Source of the DNA: Cephalotrichum gorgonifer
Lineage: Eukaryota; Ascomycota; Sordariomycetes; Microascales; Microascaceae
Length of the DNA: 64,000 nucleotides
Assembly: GCA_900312665.1 (NCBI GenBank)
Contig: ONZQ02000009.1
Span: 1,164,744 to 1,228,743 of the forward strand
Direction: 5' to 3'
Shown here: positions 21,154 through 32,781 of the stretch, piece by piece
Position numbering within the stretch: position 1 is the stretch's first letter
Layout: each line of letters starts with the position of its first letter
Notes under the pieces: generated by a model
What the model saw: the letters and a program-made list of their open reading frames with translations, nothing else
Told to the model about the DNA's origin: nothing
The model's database searches: none
Program-made: the position numbers and the translations under genes

Positions 21154-23400
21154 CTAATACTCATCATCATCGTCAATGTCCCCGTCGTCGTCGTCGTATC
21201 CCGTCTCATCGTACACCTCCTCCTCCGCCTCCTCCTCCTCCTCATCCCCGCCAATGAGGTCCTCATCATCGTCGGGCTCAACATCCCCCTTGCCCTCTCC
21301 CGCGCCGCCCACCCCTCCATCCCCTTTACTCTCGGAATCGGGCGACCCGGGCATGTCGAAGAGGCTCCGGATGGCGTCATAGTTGATCCTCGTCGAGAAC
21401 GCCCGCTCCTTCATGACGTTCACGGCCGCCTCGGCCGGCGTGCTCGCGGGGCTCGTCTGCGCCTCCCCGATCCTCGGCTTCTTCCTCCGCCGCCTCGTCA
21501 CCTTGGGCTTGTCCGCCTCCGCCTTCTTCCGGAACACTGCCTCCTGCTGCTTCCGCAGGAAGTCGCGGTTCTCGTTCACCCAGATCCGCTCCTTGACCAC
21601 GGTCTCCTCGGGCGAGAGGAGGCAGTAGATCACCTCCGGGTCGTTGGCGAACTCGTCCTCGCCGACGATCTCGTCCATCGAGACCTGCTTCTGCGGCTGC
21701 TTCTGGAGCGCCCAGAGGGAGTGCAGCTGCGCACGCTGCTCGGCGTTGGAAAAGGCCATGGCGTGCTCCATCGTCTGCGGGTCATTGAAGATCTCCGAGA
21801 TCTGCTCCTCCAGGGAGTTCTCGTCGCGCTCCCAGTCCTCCGAGTCCACGGGCAGTTGCGACTTGGGTTCCTTTCCCTTCTTCGGCTGCGACCCGGTGTT
21901 GGCGGGCACGGCTTCCTCGTCTCCATAGCTCTCGGCAAGCTCGGCTAGGGCTGTGTTGTTGTTTGGGTCTCCTAGGGTTGGTAGGTTGCGGACTACGCTT
22001 GGGAGAGGGGGGATGATGAAGCCGTCTGCGTCGCGTCGGTATTCGGGAGCGGGGATGGACGATAGATCGGGGAGTTGTGTGTTGGTAGGGGTGCCTTCGG
22101 TATTGCTGTTATCGCCGGGCGTACTCTGTGGCGCCTGCGAGTTTCTCTCGGAAGGAGGGGTCGGTAGGCCGTCCACGCCGTCTTGCTGGGACCGAGATGG
22201 CTGATCGGTCATCAGAGCGGTGAGTCGCGGGTCGATCGGGATCGAATCCTCTTCCTCGTCGTCTTCGTCACCAACTGCTTCTGTGACCCGCTTCCGCTTT
22301 GTTGTGTTGCCCTGCGTAATCGCCTTTTGCTCCTCGGCCGATTTGCGGTAAAACGACGGCGGGTCGTGAGACGACTCTAAGAAGTCCTGCGTCAAGAAAT
22401 CTTCGACTGTCATGTTACTCGACTCGGTGACCTTGAACTCCTCGAGGCGACTCTGGATCGTGTGGTTGGTGACCTTGACGATGTAGACCACCTCGCGCAC
22501 GGTGCGGCGGAAGTTGTTCAGGCGCGCGGCCATCAGCAGGCACGCGCCGCAGATCCCGGAAGGGCGGCGGCCCATGACCATCCAGTCCCTGCTCATGCGG
22601 CGGACTAGCCTCACGGCGTCCTCCGCCACCTTTGTCGTCTTGTCGAAGAACTCGAGCTTGCTGGCGAACCTGTAGATCAGGTCCTCGGGGTACACGGGGA
22701 CGAGGCCGTCGCTGCAGACGGGGACGGCCTTGTTCAGGGCCTTGAACGTCCGGCCGAGGCGGAAGACGTTGATCTGGGTGAGATCCGCGAGGTCGATGAG
22801 CATGATCTTGCAGGGCGGCTCGTTCCGGCAGGCGGCGTAGAGGCAGACGGCGGCGACCATGGGCAGGGTCCGGCCCTGGATGAAGTTGGCGGAGGAGGCG
22901 AGCTTGAAGGCCTGCACGCCCGAGGCGACTATGGACTCGCTGACGTTGAGCTGCATGGCGAACCCCTGCATGAGCAGCCGCGCCTCGCGGATCGACTTTT
23001 CCCTCTCGTCGGACGAGCCCCCGATGCGGCGGAAGTTAGGGCCGTAGCTCCGGACGCCGCCCTGGTCGGCGCCGATGTAGCTTCCCTGCACGACGGCGGC
23101 GCCGCCGGAGGTCTCGCCGAACGTGATCTCGGACACGATGTTGCTGTCGTCGGCGACACGGCCGCAGCTGCGACAGGTCCCGTCCACGACGTTGGGCCGC
23201 GTACAGCTCTTGTTGGGGCACTGCTTGCCGCCCCCCGGCCGGGTGGCCTTGGCGACTGTGGCGACGGCAGCGGCAGCCCGCTCGGCCTGGCGCTTCTCCT
23301 CCTGCTCTCGCATCATTCGCACTGGATTCGACCGCTGGAGGGCCTTGGGTCTCATAGACGCGCCGGTCCGAGGCTTTGGCCTCGGTGTGATGAAAGACAT
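21154..23400 (-). CDS. brf1: BRF1, TFIIB-related subunit of TFIIIB
   Basis: An uninterrupted 748-residue frame. BRF1 recruits RNA polymerase III to tRNA and 5S genes together with TBP and Bdp1. A zinc ribbon has cysteines at 61, 66, 76 and 79 (CPNKSC ... CRSCG). It is followed by the two cyclin folds of TFIIB proteins: one around YGPNFRRIGG to AVCLYAACR and one around EDLIYRFASK to SGICGACLLMAAR. After a serine/proline-rich linker, the BRF-specific TBP-binding domain lies at about 590-710 (DEFANDPEVIYCLLSPEE, then a basic RRRRKKPR). The C-terminus is extremely acidic. The N-terminal extension of about 55 residues before the ribbon is longer than in yeast. A TCACGTGA palindrome lies 340 bp upstream of the start. 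Confidence 0.95.
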   Translation of the reverse strand: MSFITPRPKPRTGASMRPKALQRSNPVRMMREQEEKRQAERAAAAVATVAKATRPGGGKQCPNKSCTRPNVVDGTCRSCGRVADDSNIVSEITFGETSGGAAVVQGSYIGADQGGVRSYGPNFRRIGGSSDEREKSIREARLLMQGFAMQLNVSESIVASGVQAFKLASSANFIQGRTLPMVAAVCLYAACRNEPPCKIMLIDLADLTQINVFRLGRTFKALNKAVPVCSDGLVPVYPEDLIYRFASKLEFFDKTTKVAEDAVRLVRRMSRDWMVMGRRPSGICGACLLMAARLNNFRRTVREVVYIVKVTNHTIQSRLEEFKVTESSNMTVEDFLTQDFLESSHDPPSFYRKSAEEQKAITQGNTTKRKRVTEAVGDEDDEEEDSIPIDPRLTALMTDQPSRSQQDGVDGLPTPPSERNSQAPQSTPGDNSNTEGTPTNTQLPDLSSIPAPEYRRDADGFIIPPLPSVVRNLPTLGDPNNNTALAELAESYGDEEAVPANTGSQPKKGKEPKSQLPVDSEDWERDENSLEEQISEIFNDPQTMEHAMAFSNAEQRAQLHSLWALQKQPQKQVSMDEIVGEDEFANDPEVIYCLLSPEETVVKERIWVNENRDFLRKQQEAVFRKKAEADKPKVTRRRRKKPRIGEAQTSPASTPAEAAVNVMKERAFSTRINYDAIRSLFDMPGSPDSESKGDGGVGGAGEGKGDVEPDDDEDLIGGDEEEEEAEEEVYDETGYDDDDGDIDDDDEY

Positions 23401-24398
23401 GGTGCTGGTGGCTGGTGTGACTCAAAGAGCGTTAATAGGCAGTCAAGGGTAGGGTTTCCTGGCAAAGCCAGGCGCTATGTCGGGTTGACACCTAATGTTT
23501 GGTGAAAGTGAGCAATTCGATCCTCGTGAGATTTCAATATTGAAACGGCTGGGGGGCGTAAAAAGACGTTAAAAATGATGATGGGGGTGGGGTGAACGCA
23601 GAGAGTGATGCCGTTTGGTAGGAGGATATGGGTGCTTGCGATTCTGGGGAAAGAATTTCGAGGTGGGGTCTTGGGGGCTCGGAGGCGAGTTTGGTGTAGC
23701 GGGGAGAAGACTGTTGAATTATTTTCGAAGTGGTATTGGTCACGTGAAAGTATCATGGGGAGAGGGTTAGGCGTTCGTGGTTCAAATCGCCGTCGTCGCA
23801 GTTTTTTTCGGACCTAGACTCCAACTCTAATTGGGTGTCAGCTGACAACACCGTCTAAGACATGCGCTCCAAGCATCAAACACGCACCCAGAACCCCTTA
23901 GGCTCATCACCCTCCCTCTGTGAGCAACAGCCCTTACCGAGCAGCGGGCTATTATTACTAGACCAAAGTGTCATGAATATACTAGTATCTGCTCTAACGT
24001 ACACCCTCTAGAGCCGAAGCTGTCAGCGCGAAAATACTCAGCAGGGGCCATGAAGAAGCAGCAGGAGCGCCAATGAACCGCACATCCGCCGTAAAACAAT
24101 GGCTTAATTTCTGTCTAAGGGTTAAGTGTCTATATATTATATAATTATTCCTATGGTATCATTATATGGTATAGAATCTATGACATATTGGGGCTCCTAA
24201 GGCGTGCCGTGGCCACCGAAGGAGCCGTCACGTCTCCCGACTCCGCACCTCCTTGAAGGTCATGGTTGTCGAGTAAGGGGCCTGCCTACACGGAAGTGCG
24301 TGAGGAAGAAACCCCGCGACACCGTCAAGTCTAGTTCGCGTCTTGCACGACAGAGGATGAGTGCCAAGGTAGCACCAAGTTGACACACCAAAGCCACC
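23401..24398. other. Interval upstream of BRF1
   Basis: About 1 kb between the BRF1 start and the stop of the metallo-hydrolase gene, both minus strand. A perfect TCACGTGA (23740-23747) is a possible bHLH (Cbf1-type) site. An AT-rich patch lies at about 24125-24190. No gene seen. Confidence 0.45.
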
Positions 24399-25391
24399 TC
24401 ACTCCCCGTCGAGCCCATCAACCCAAACAAGTATATTCCCCGGAGGGTCCTTCATATCTTTGAAGAACCGCCGCACCTCCTCATCACTATACCGCAAACT
24501 AAAGTGCATGAGAACAAACGTCGTGCGCGGCCACTTCCGCACCACTCTCTCCAGGTCGCTCCACGACGTGTGCTTCGTCTTGGCCGCCTGGGACTCGTGC
24601 TCGGGGTACAGGAAGCTGCACTCCGTGATGACGACCAGGATCCCCTCCCTCAGCCACTCCGGTTCCGCGAGGAGCGTCTCGGCCGTGGTGTCCCCTAGAA
24701 ACGCAAGGAACGGCGTCGAGTGCGGCGCCGTGATTTCCACGCCCGCCTCCCGGAGGGCCTTGATCTCGAGGCCGGGGAGAGCTGCGTATTCGGGTTTTAA
24801 CTTGTGCGAGACGGAGCTGAAGACGTAGCCTAGGCAGGGGACGGTGTGGTCGCACGCGAAGGCGGTGGCGTAGATGTTCTTGAGGCGCCGGAGGGGCACA
24901 ACATCGCCCGGCCGTAACCCATGTGTTACGTGGGTCTCGGCCAACCACGAAGTCTCTGTGCTCCCCGCGCTTTCACCGGCCTGTTCCGCGCCCTCCCCGT
25001 CCGACTCTGCGCCCTTCCCATCCGGCGCGTGTGGCCCCACCAGCCCGCCCAGATTAAGGACGGAGTTGGCGAATATGTAAGCGTTGAACACGCTCTTCAT
25101 CTCCGCGGGGCAGAAGATGTCCGGCGGGTCCTCGCGCTTCACGAACGCGGGGGCCAGGAGGACGTGGTCATTGTGGCCGTGGGTGAGGAAGACGTGCTTG
25201 GGGCGGGCCTTGTTGACGCAGAGACCCGCATCGAGGAGGAGATTAAGCTGGGGGATCACAAAGGAGGTGTGCCATGCGGCGCGGGACTTTCCGGTCAGGA
25301 TGTATTGGTTGAAAGGTTTTGGGAAGCGCCACTCGAGGACCTCGGAGCGGTTGGATTGAGGGAGGGGAGTGGCGAAGGAGGGTTTGGCCAT
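24399..25391 (-). CDS. tRNase Z-like metallo-beta-lactamase-fold hydrolase
   Basis: A single exon of 330 residues from the ATG at 25391. The zinc-binding signature is LTHGHNDH (H71, H73, D75, H76), the form typical of the ribonuclease Z branch of the metallo-beta-lactamase fold. Other fold elements are LLLDAGL before the motif, CDHTVPCLGY, AFLGDTT (metal-bridging aspartate) and a C-terminal MHFSLRYSDEE, which matches the HFSxRY box of RNase Z proteins. Fungi have a long tRNase Z (Trz1); this is a short protein, so it is a paralogue or a nuclease or hydrolase of related fold. tRNA 3'-end processing is possible but inferred only. An insert with low-complexity G/E/S lies around residues 130-150. 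Confidence 0.85.
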   Translation of the reverse strand: MAKPSFATPLPQSNRSEVLEWRFPKPFNQYILTGKSRAAWHTSFVIPQLNLLLDAGLCVNKARPKHVFLTHGHNDHVLLAPAFVKREDPPDIFCPAEMKSVFNAYIFANSVLNLGGLVGPHAPDGKGAESDGEGAEQAGESAGSTETSWLAETHVTHGLRPGDVVPLRRLKNIYATAFACDHTVPCLGYVFSSVSHKLKPEYAALPGLEIKALREAGVEITAPHSTPFLAFLGDTTAETLLAEPEWLREGILVVITECSFLYPEHESQAAKTKHTSWSDLERVVRKWPRTTFVLMHFSLRYSDEEVRRFFKDMKDPPGNILVWVDGLDGE

Positions 25392-28032
25392 AGCGGGTGT
25401 GGTCACAGCCAGCTCGCCGGGGAGGAGGTATCAGTTGGCACCAATATTCGATGTTGCCTTATGAGAGACGTATAGGTGAGGAATACGGATCACTCTCGAG
25501 AACAATTTGTGGGCAGTTATTTCGCGGTTCCCATCAGCTGGCGAAGAATGGGAAGAAGAATCTTGGTGACGAAGGTGAAGAGGAAATAAGGTGACGAAAG
25601 CGATGGGAATTGTGGTGATGAAGTGAAGTGGAGTTGTCGTCAGGGCCGCTGTCTTACATACGACGCGACACAGCTTATTATACACAATACAACCTTTGAG
25701 CTCGTCCAGTGGGGAATATCCATTTGAGCAGGGCTGAGTTCAACAAGCATGCCGAATGACTCCTCAGGGACGGGTAACATTCACGGCTGTCAGCATCTGT
25801 CACCGGCGTCAGCATCAACATGTCACCAAACCTCAACCCTGTAGCTAAACATCTCAAGAGCACGTCGGCGCTCAGACTGTTCCCTATTACATTTCACCTG
25901 TTCGGTATCTATTTTTAATGACATTATATATGTTATAATAGAATGGCGGCAATTTTACTAGCATAATAGCGAGCGGGCTAAGCGCTGATGAAGTTAAGCG
26001 CCGATAGGGCCGGCGGCTACAAGTTTCGGATCCGGCCCCACCACGCCGGCCGTACTCCGTATATCTATTATAGTCAACTACGGACCACAGATATCATGGA
26101 CCCGAGGTAACATCACAGCGATCCTTTCCTGGAATATGGTCATCCTCTTCGAGTCCGTTGAACCGACCGGGGCTGTACCCGAGCTCTCCATGCCCGGCTT
26201 GGTTATAAGTATCCAGGGCGGTGCATACTTAAGCGTGCGATAGCTTGCTAAGAAACGGAACGCGGAAAGTTGATCAGTCCCTAATTCCCAGTAGTCCCCT
26301 TATCGTCCGAGATGGGGATTCAGCCCCCGTTCCATTTGCGGAATCTCGCTGTCGTGTTCAGTGCCAGGAGAACGAGCAGGCGGCGGAGGAACGTATGGTT
26401 GATGGCAAGGTGTTCTGACCCCTGGTGCATCCCCCCTTGAGCTTGAACCCATTCATCGGCAAGCATACGGGGCGTAGGACCCATCGCGGCCTGGGCTTAC
26501 GGTCCGTCCTCGGTGCAGGCGTGAGAGGAAGGGGGGGATGACGGACACGTTGGGTGTGATGTCATGACAAAAGACGGGTTGAGGAGGGATTGAGACTACA
26601 TGTAGAGAGGAAAATCTCGGGAAGCTGCCCCATGGCCAATACTATGTTATCTGAGAAAACACAGACTACAACAGGCTTCGAGTCCTGGAATGCAGGCATG
26701 GCGAGAAGAAGGAGCGAGGGATTGACTGAATGCGACTCGCTCCTGCCAATCGAGGATGGAGTGGGCGCTTGTAACCCGGATGAGTCAGCAGCGACGACAC
26801 TCGACCTCACCTCACCTCTCCACGGAAGGAGACAACCATCTACCACCACAGCACACCCAGTTTGGCCAAAAGAATTCACTAATAATAGTAAGCGAGCCTA
26901 TTTCTACAAAAATACTCGATTTTGGTCCGAGACAAGATCCCTGCGTTAATGGCAAAACCTAGCGCAAACATGCAGGCCGGGAGACGGAGACATTCTTCCA
27001 CCGTCGACGATGTTCCCCATTTTCTCATCATATTCCCATGATATAAATTACTCTGTTTTATACCTCCTAGGAGAGCTCTTATATGTCCTATCTCTTGTTC
27101 AATTCCCAGAGTGTTCAACAGTAATTGTGCACCAGTCAGTACTAGGGTGCTGAGGAGGTGGAGGAGTTTTCGAGGTGGAGGGACATTAAGATGCGCGCCA
27201 GAAATCTCGACTCTTTGTCCTATAGGTTCCTGGCTACTTTCCGGTAAATACTGATAAGTTCGTTGGGAAGCAGAAGCGTCAAGCCGATGCCCCAGTAGTT
27301 CTTCCGTCGCTAGGGTCCGTCCTCTCTCCGCGACATCTGGCACGAAAACTGCAACGCCTGGCTGGATCCAATTAGTTGATGCTAGGTCGTTGTCTCGTAC
27401 CTCATATATCATCAACACAATGCTTATGACACCTATCACTGGATCACTGCGACGCAGGCTTTATTGGCCCTATTAACAAATAAAACGGCAACAAAAGATG
27501 GCTATGCTCACATCTGAATGGATATTGGGTGTGAACTGGTGCTAACATGTTCACCCTTCGTCATTCCCTTGCCTTCTTGGAACTGTACCAAGATGGATTT
27601 TGGCCAGATGCCTCTTTTGGTACTGCTCCTGCCTTGAAATTGAGTGAGACTGGGGCATTGGAACGCATTGCTTGCACCATACCACTGTCACCTCCATCTT
27701 GGGAGGCAAAGTATCATTCTCCAGTTCCTAGTCCATTCCATATTCGAGCGATGAGTGAATTGGAGTGGTTCCAGCCCATCGTCCAGTCCACGTTCCAGTT
27801 AGAAGTGAATTGGACCCGTCCCCAGTAACGGCTCTACCACAATCAGTCTGCCGCGCAACGCCTATTTAGCATCCCCATCCTCCCACATTCTTTCCGTTTC
27901 TCTCTCTCCCCCAAACCCACACACACTCGAAAGCTGAGTAGACAATCACGAACACAATACATTTCTCATCACTCATACACACTTCAACAACACTGTCTTT
28001 CTTCATTTTGATATATTACAACCCCTCTAACA
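25392..28032. other. Intergenic interval of about 2.6 kb
   Basis: Includes AT-rich DNA at about 25880-25960 and a TACTCCGTA element near 26053. Two frames are mildly protein-like but have no recognisable motif: minus 27439-26879 and plus 27547-27828. The final 200 bp before 28033 are rich in C, A and T and look like a fungal 5' leader. Confidence 0.45.
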
Positions 28033-31000
28033 ATGGCAGGACGTGCCAACGTTCCAAGCCCACCGTGGCCTACCCTGGCGTTTTTCTACGCCATCTTTCT
28101 CACCACGTTGTTCGTGGTAGTTGGAGGATTAGCCTCCAATGGTAAGTCCACATAACATCATACACAACAAGAAAACATCGCACCATTACTAATTCCCATT
28201 GTCCTCAAGACTCCGCTCTCACTTCCGGGCCTCTCGCCACGGTCTCCTCTTATTTCATTCTCGGAACAGCTGGGACTTCGTCCTCAACTGGCTGGCCTGA
28301 TAATGATGTCATTATTGACCCAGACTGCGATCCTAAGCTTGCTGCCCGCCAGGTCAAAGATGGTGGCGACAAGCTGGACTGTCCCTGTTGCATCAGCCGC
28401 AATGGCACTCACCTTGAGCCATTCCAGACTGTCTCTCGCCCTGACATGCCGACGGACCTGCCCACGACCTCCTTCGCCGGCCCTCACTCGATGTGGGAGG
28501 CCACGGTCACCATTCCTGGGGAGCCCGTCCCGGTTGAGTCCGGGCTTGGAGACGTGGACCTGTCTATCTGTGTAGCTTGCGAGGATGAGGTCTGCTTCCT
28601 CGGAAACCCAAACGGACGACGACAGATTGACGACTCTGACTCTTCCGATTGGCCAAGCTCTGATGAGGACGAAGAGGACGATGACCCTTCCACTCCGAAC
28701 GACCTCATGGCGCTGTCTCTAACGCACCCGCAGACCTGGCAATATGGAGAGGAATCCTGGTGGGGCCACATGTACAACATTATCATCAACCGCGGTGCAA
28801 GGTTCGGTCCTCGACTCCCGAGGGGCAAGGTTGATCCACGCCTCGAGACTTACTCGTTCCTCTCACACGCCTCCATGATTAATTTCGACCAGAAGGACGC
28901 CGCAAATAACATCATCCGCGCCGACGGTGGCCTCGCCGGAGGAATCATCCCCATCTGGGGCTGCACGGGAATCGTCGTCGTCTCCGACCGCGGCGCGTAC
29001 ACGGCGCACATCTGGGAGGCCCCTACCTTCGTCACCGGACCCGGACGCCCTCAGGAAGATGCCGAGACCCGCCAGATGCACTGGGACTTGCGGGTCAACC
29101 AGTTCTTCGCCAAGGGAAATCGGGACATCACCAGCCCGCCCGCTCCCGCCCTCGCCGACCTCGCCAAGAACTGGGGTCCTTTCGCCCAGGGCAAGTACCA
29201 GTGGATCCAGGTCCACATCTTCGCCGTCGCCCACATGAACAGGCCCGGTCCTCAGTACCCGGAGCAGATGAGGCTTCTGGAGGCGGAGTTGAAGAAGTAC
29301 CTCGGCCACGTCGACGAGCGAGACTTCTCCCGCCACCTGTACACCCGCCGCGCCCCGCACCGGGACGACGCCACGTTCTTCGACTCGAACGAGTACTACA
29401 AGGAACGCGCTGGCCTGCAGCTCGTCGCGTGGCAGTACGCCCCCAAGGAGCCGTCCACGTTGCCCGCACAGAGTGACAAGACCCGGGACATGCGGGCCTT
29501 CAGGCTGTGGTGGAACAAGCGGATCATGACGACCAAGACGTGGTGTATCCCCGACTCCCTGGACTGCGAGGTGCCATGCACCAGGGATTATCCCGAGGCA
29601 GACCCGGATACAAAGACCGAGAGGGGTGGAGGAGGCCAGGCTTCCGGAAGCGGGAGCCAGCCTCGCCGTGACCTCGACATCGTTAGGTCCCCCAGCTCTG
29701 CGCTCAGCTTGGTACCCCGCGTCGACCCTCCGCGGATGCCCAGGGAGTTCACGGAGATGTTCCCAGGCGCGCTCACGGACCCCCGGACCTGGGAGTACGG
29801 AGCGCTTGACTGGTGGCATCGCATGTACACCGTCGCGGTCAAGTACGGCGCCACCGGAGAGCCCTCGCAGCTTCTGAACGTCGTCTCTGGGGACGACTAC
29901 TCCGCCAACCACTGCGTCTACCGGGACCTGTATAACCTGGCGTCGGAGGGTACCGGTGGCGGTGTCACGCCGCTGTTCGGGTGCTCCGGGCTCGTCGTCG
30001 CGTCGAACAAGGGCGTCTACATGGCCCACTTCTGGGAGCAGCCCACCTTCTGGCCGCCCCCGCCTAACCTCCAGGCTCGGAAGCCCAACCTGTACGGGGA
30101 CGAGAAGGCGATCTGGGACCGCCGAGTCACCAAGATGCTAAGGGACGGGTATGAGCCGTACTTCGACGACCAGCCCTGGGGCCCCTCTCTGGACCGACTC
30201 GCCGGCGAAGTCTTCAGCGGCGACGGCGTCGACTGGCTCAAGGTCTGGGTCCTCACCCCGGACAGGTCCATGGAGGAGGTCACGGGCGTGCCTCGTTATC
30301 CCATCAAGTACGGCTACCTCCTCGACGACATCCAGCGCTTCCTGGGCGTGGTTGAAGAAAATGTCGACCTCGTGACCTACGTGAAGTACACGACCAGCGG
30401 TGTGTCCGCGATCGTCGGGAACGACCGGTACTACGCCCAGAACCCCGGCATCCACATGTTCGTCTGGCAGTTCGCCCCCGACCAGTACGCTCGAGACCCC
30501 ACCCCCGATTTCATGTATGTCAACGCGATAAGGGCCTTCTTCGACAGGCGAGAGATATTCTATCATGAGTGGTGTCCCCCCGGCAAGGACTGTTCCGGCC
30601 AATTCCAAGGAGGGTCGTGTTCGCGACGAGCAACGCCTGGTCTTTCTGGGAGCGGGGGGATGGTCGCCAAGCGCCAGGACCCAGCTGATGGTGAACCCGC
30701 AGATTCGCCCACCCCCTCTGCCACCGACCCCCCTAACACCGAAGCCGCCGCCGCCGCCTCTCCTCCTCCAGACGTTGACGAAGGCGACTCTCAGAAGGGT
30801 GCGACGCTTCCGATCTTCATCGACGACTTCACGGACCCCGAGTCATGGAGCCCTGGAGAGGATGCGTGGTGGAGCGAGATGGAGGATGCTGTGCACGACT
30901 ACGGCGCGGGCGCGTTCGAGTACTTCGCCGCGCCGGACGACTTCGTAAACGACCACTCGAGCTTCCACGAGTTTGGCTCCCTGCCGTTCGGGACGGGTAT

Positions 31001-32781
31001 CAAGACCATGTGGGGATGCACCGGGATCGTGATCATGAGCAGCAAGGGCGTCTACACGGCGCGGATCTGGGAGACGCCCACCTTCGTCGCCCCGAAGGAC
31101 CCCGCTAATAAGCGCTCCTACTCGGAGGATGAGACCTGGGACCGCCGTGTGAAGTCTCTGCTGTTCCGCACGGGGTACGAGTCTTTCCCGGAGTACCCGG
31201 GCCATTCTGCCCCCAGCCTCCACGATCTCTCCAACTCGACTGGCGCCTTCTCGCATGAGACTCGCGAATGGATCCAGGTCCAGATCATCACGCCAGAAGC
31301 TGACGGGGACAAGGCGGACAAGACCCCGAAGTACTTCAAGAAGATCGCCAAACTGCGGGATCTCCTGATGGACATCCTCGATATCGAGAAGGAGCACGTC
31401 AAGATCAAGACATACCCGGCCCTACCTAGCCGTTCCGCTGGCACGACCGAGGGCGCGAGTGGATCCGCAGCTGGCAAGGCCAACGACACGTCTGACGGCC
31501 TGGAAGCCAACTTCAGCGAATACAGCGGTTCCAACATGCTTGGCATCATGTATGTGCCGAAGCACACCCCGGAGGGTAACGAGACGGAGGCCGTTGAGTC
31601 TCGAGGCATCCGGATGTGGTGGGACAAGGAGGAGTACCTCACCCACCTCTGGTGCCCGCCCAACTCCACGGTCATCAGCGCGGAAAAGACCAATTCCAGC
31701 TCTAGCGTCGTCTGCGGGCCTTCGTCCTCCTCCTCCTCCAATTCCAATCCCCCCGGGGAGAGGATATCCGGCGAAGTCTGCCAGGTAATCCTGACGCCCC
31801 GCCTCTTCCCGGCTCGCGACATGCACATGGACCTCGCAGTCGATTTCAACCACATCCCCATCACGGATGATAACGAGAGGAACCTGACTTCGGCCGGGCC
31901 GATATCCAAGCACTCCTTTAGCACCGTCCTGGGCAGCAACGTCACAATCCACGCCTCGAACACCGGGCTTCCCAAGGAGTTCGCCGCGGTCGCGGGCGTG
32001 CCCTGGGAGTTTTTCCTCTGGCATTGGGGGTACACCTGCAAGTGCGACGAGGCCGGCTGCGACCTTTTCTCGATGAAGTGCTGCGCCAGCGGGGACTGTC
32101 CGGAGCGCACGTGCAACTGCCAGGACCCGGAAGGGAACGACATCTGCCAGGAGGGCGGGCCCGGATTCGCGCAGTGCTGCTTCATGGAGGGGGGCTGCGG
32201 GAACGAGGGGCTGCTTCGGGGTCCAGAGAGCGAGAGGGAGCCGAACCTCCCGTGGGAATTCTTCAAGCACGAGTTCATTTACGGCGGCGAGAATTGGTTC
32301 AGCGATTGGATCAAGGATCCCAAGGAGGTGACGTATCCCCCTGAGAAGCCTTTCTGCCAGCAGGGGTTGGCGGCCGGCAGCGGGTATAACGATATCAAGA
32401 AGTTTGGGCAGGATGACTTCTATTGGGTGAGTAGAGCCTCCCCCCTGCCCCTTCCCTTTCACTTAGTGCCCTATTTTAGCTGGGATATATTCCATTGGAA
32501 GGAGACCTTACTAACAGCTGCTTTATTAGGAACGTTCGACTGTCTGCTACTTTGACTGTGGAGGTACGGTAACGACGATGGGCGAGACCGACGCGACGAA
32601 GAACGAGATCGTGAACGTCCGGCCCCCGGACCTCCCCTCGGTGCCCCTCGCCGACGAGGATCTCGACAGGTACGAGGGCCTCAGCGAGCCGCCTTTCAAT
32701 CCGGAGGTGGTCAACGGCACGAGCGGGGGCGGCGGGACGTGGACCACTGGGACGGGTCCGATCCCGACCAACCTTTTCTAG
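28033..32781 (+). CDS. Very large triple-repeat fungal protein with N-terminal membrane segment
   Basis: Three exons (28033-28141, 28210-32426, 32530-32781) encode 1525 residues. I do not recognise the family. A hydrophobic stretch at about 15-37 (TLAFFYAIFLTTLFVVVGG) is a signal anchor or signal peptide. Three diverged copies of one domain follow at about 207-493, 558-831 and 910-1190. Each opens with TxPxxWxxGxxxWW, has a central GC(T/S)GIVxxSxKGxYxAxxWExPTF, and closes with a (W/F)(W/F)(D/N)(K/R)xxxxxxxWC(P/I)P segment. Linkers are serine/proline-rich. A cysteine-rich block at about 1312-1375 (CKCDEAGC, KCCASGDC, CNCQDPEG) suggests disulfides, hence secretion or cell-surface exposure. Possible N-glycosylation sites occur in repeat 3 and beyond. 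The role is unknown; a wall or surface function is inference only. Confidence 0.85.
28719..29579 (+). repeat. Protein-level repeat copy 1 of the large fungal protein
   Basis: Opens TxPxxWQYGEESWWGHMYN, has a central GCTGIVVVSDRGAYTAHIWE, and ends at TWCIPDSLDCEVPC. Compare with copies 2 and 3. Confidence 0.8.
29772..30593 (+). repeat. Protein-level repeat copy 2 of the large fungal protein
   Basis: Opens LTDPRTWEYGALDWWHRMY, has a central GCSGLVVASNKGVYMAHFWE, and ends at EWCPPGKDC. Confidence 0.8.
30828..31668 (+). repeat. Protein-level repeat copy 3 of the large fungal protein
   Basis: Opens FTDPESWSPGEDAWWSEME, has a central GCTGIVIMSSKGVYTARIWE, and ends at LWCPPNST. Divergence between copies is far above recent duplication, so the triplication is old. 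Confidence 0.8.

Noticed and set aside
21010..21948. Long plus-strand frame opposite the BRF1 C-terminus
   Set aside because: It is the antisense shadow of acidic and low-complexity BRF1 codons; leucine/arginine/histidine-rich with no domain.
25655..25700. ACATACGACG start, possible dispersed 5S rRNA
   Set aside because: Only the first bases match the usual fungal 5S start; the rest does not follow.
31118..32462. Long minus-strand frames opposite the triple-repeat gene
   Set aside because: Antisense of a GC-rich coding exon; the plus-strand frame is far longer and shows an internal repeat at the protein level.
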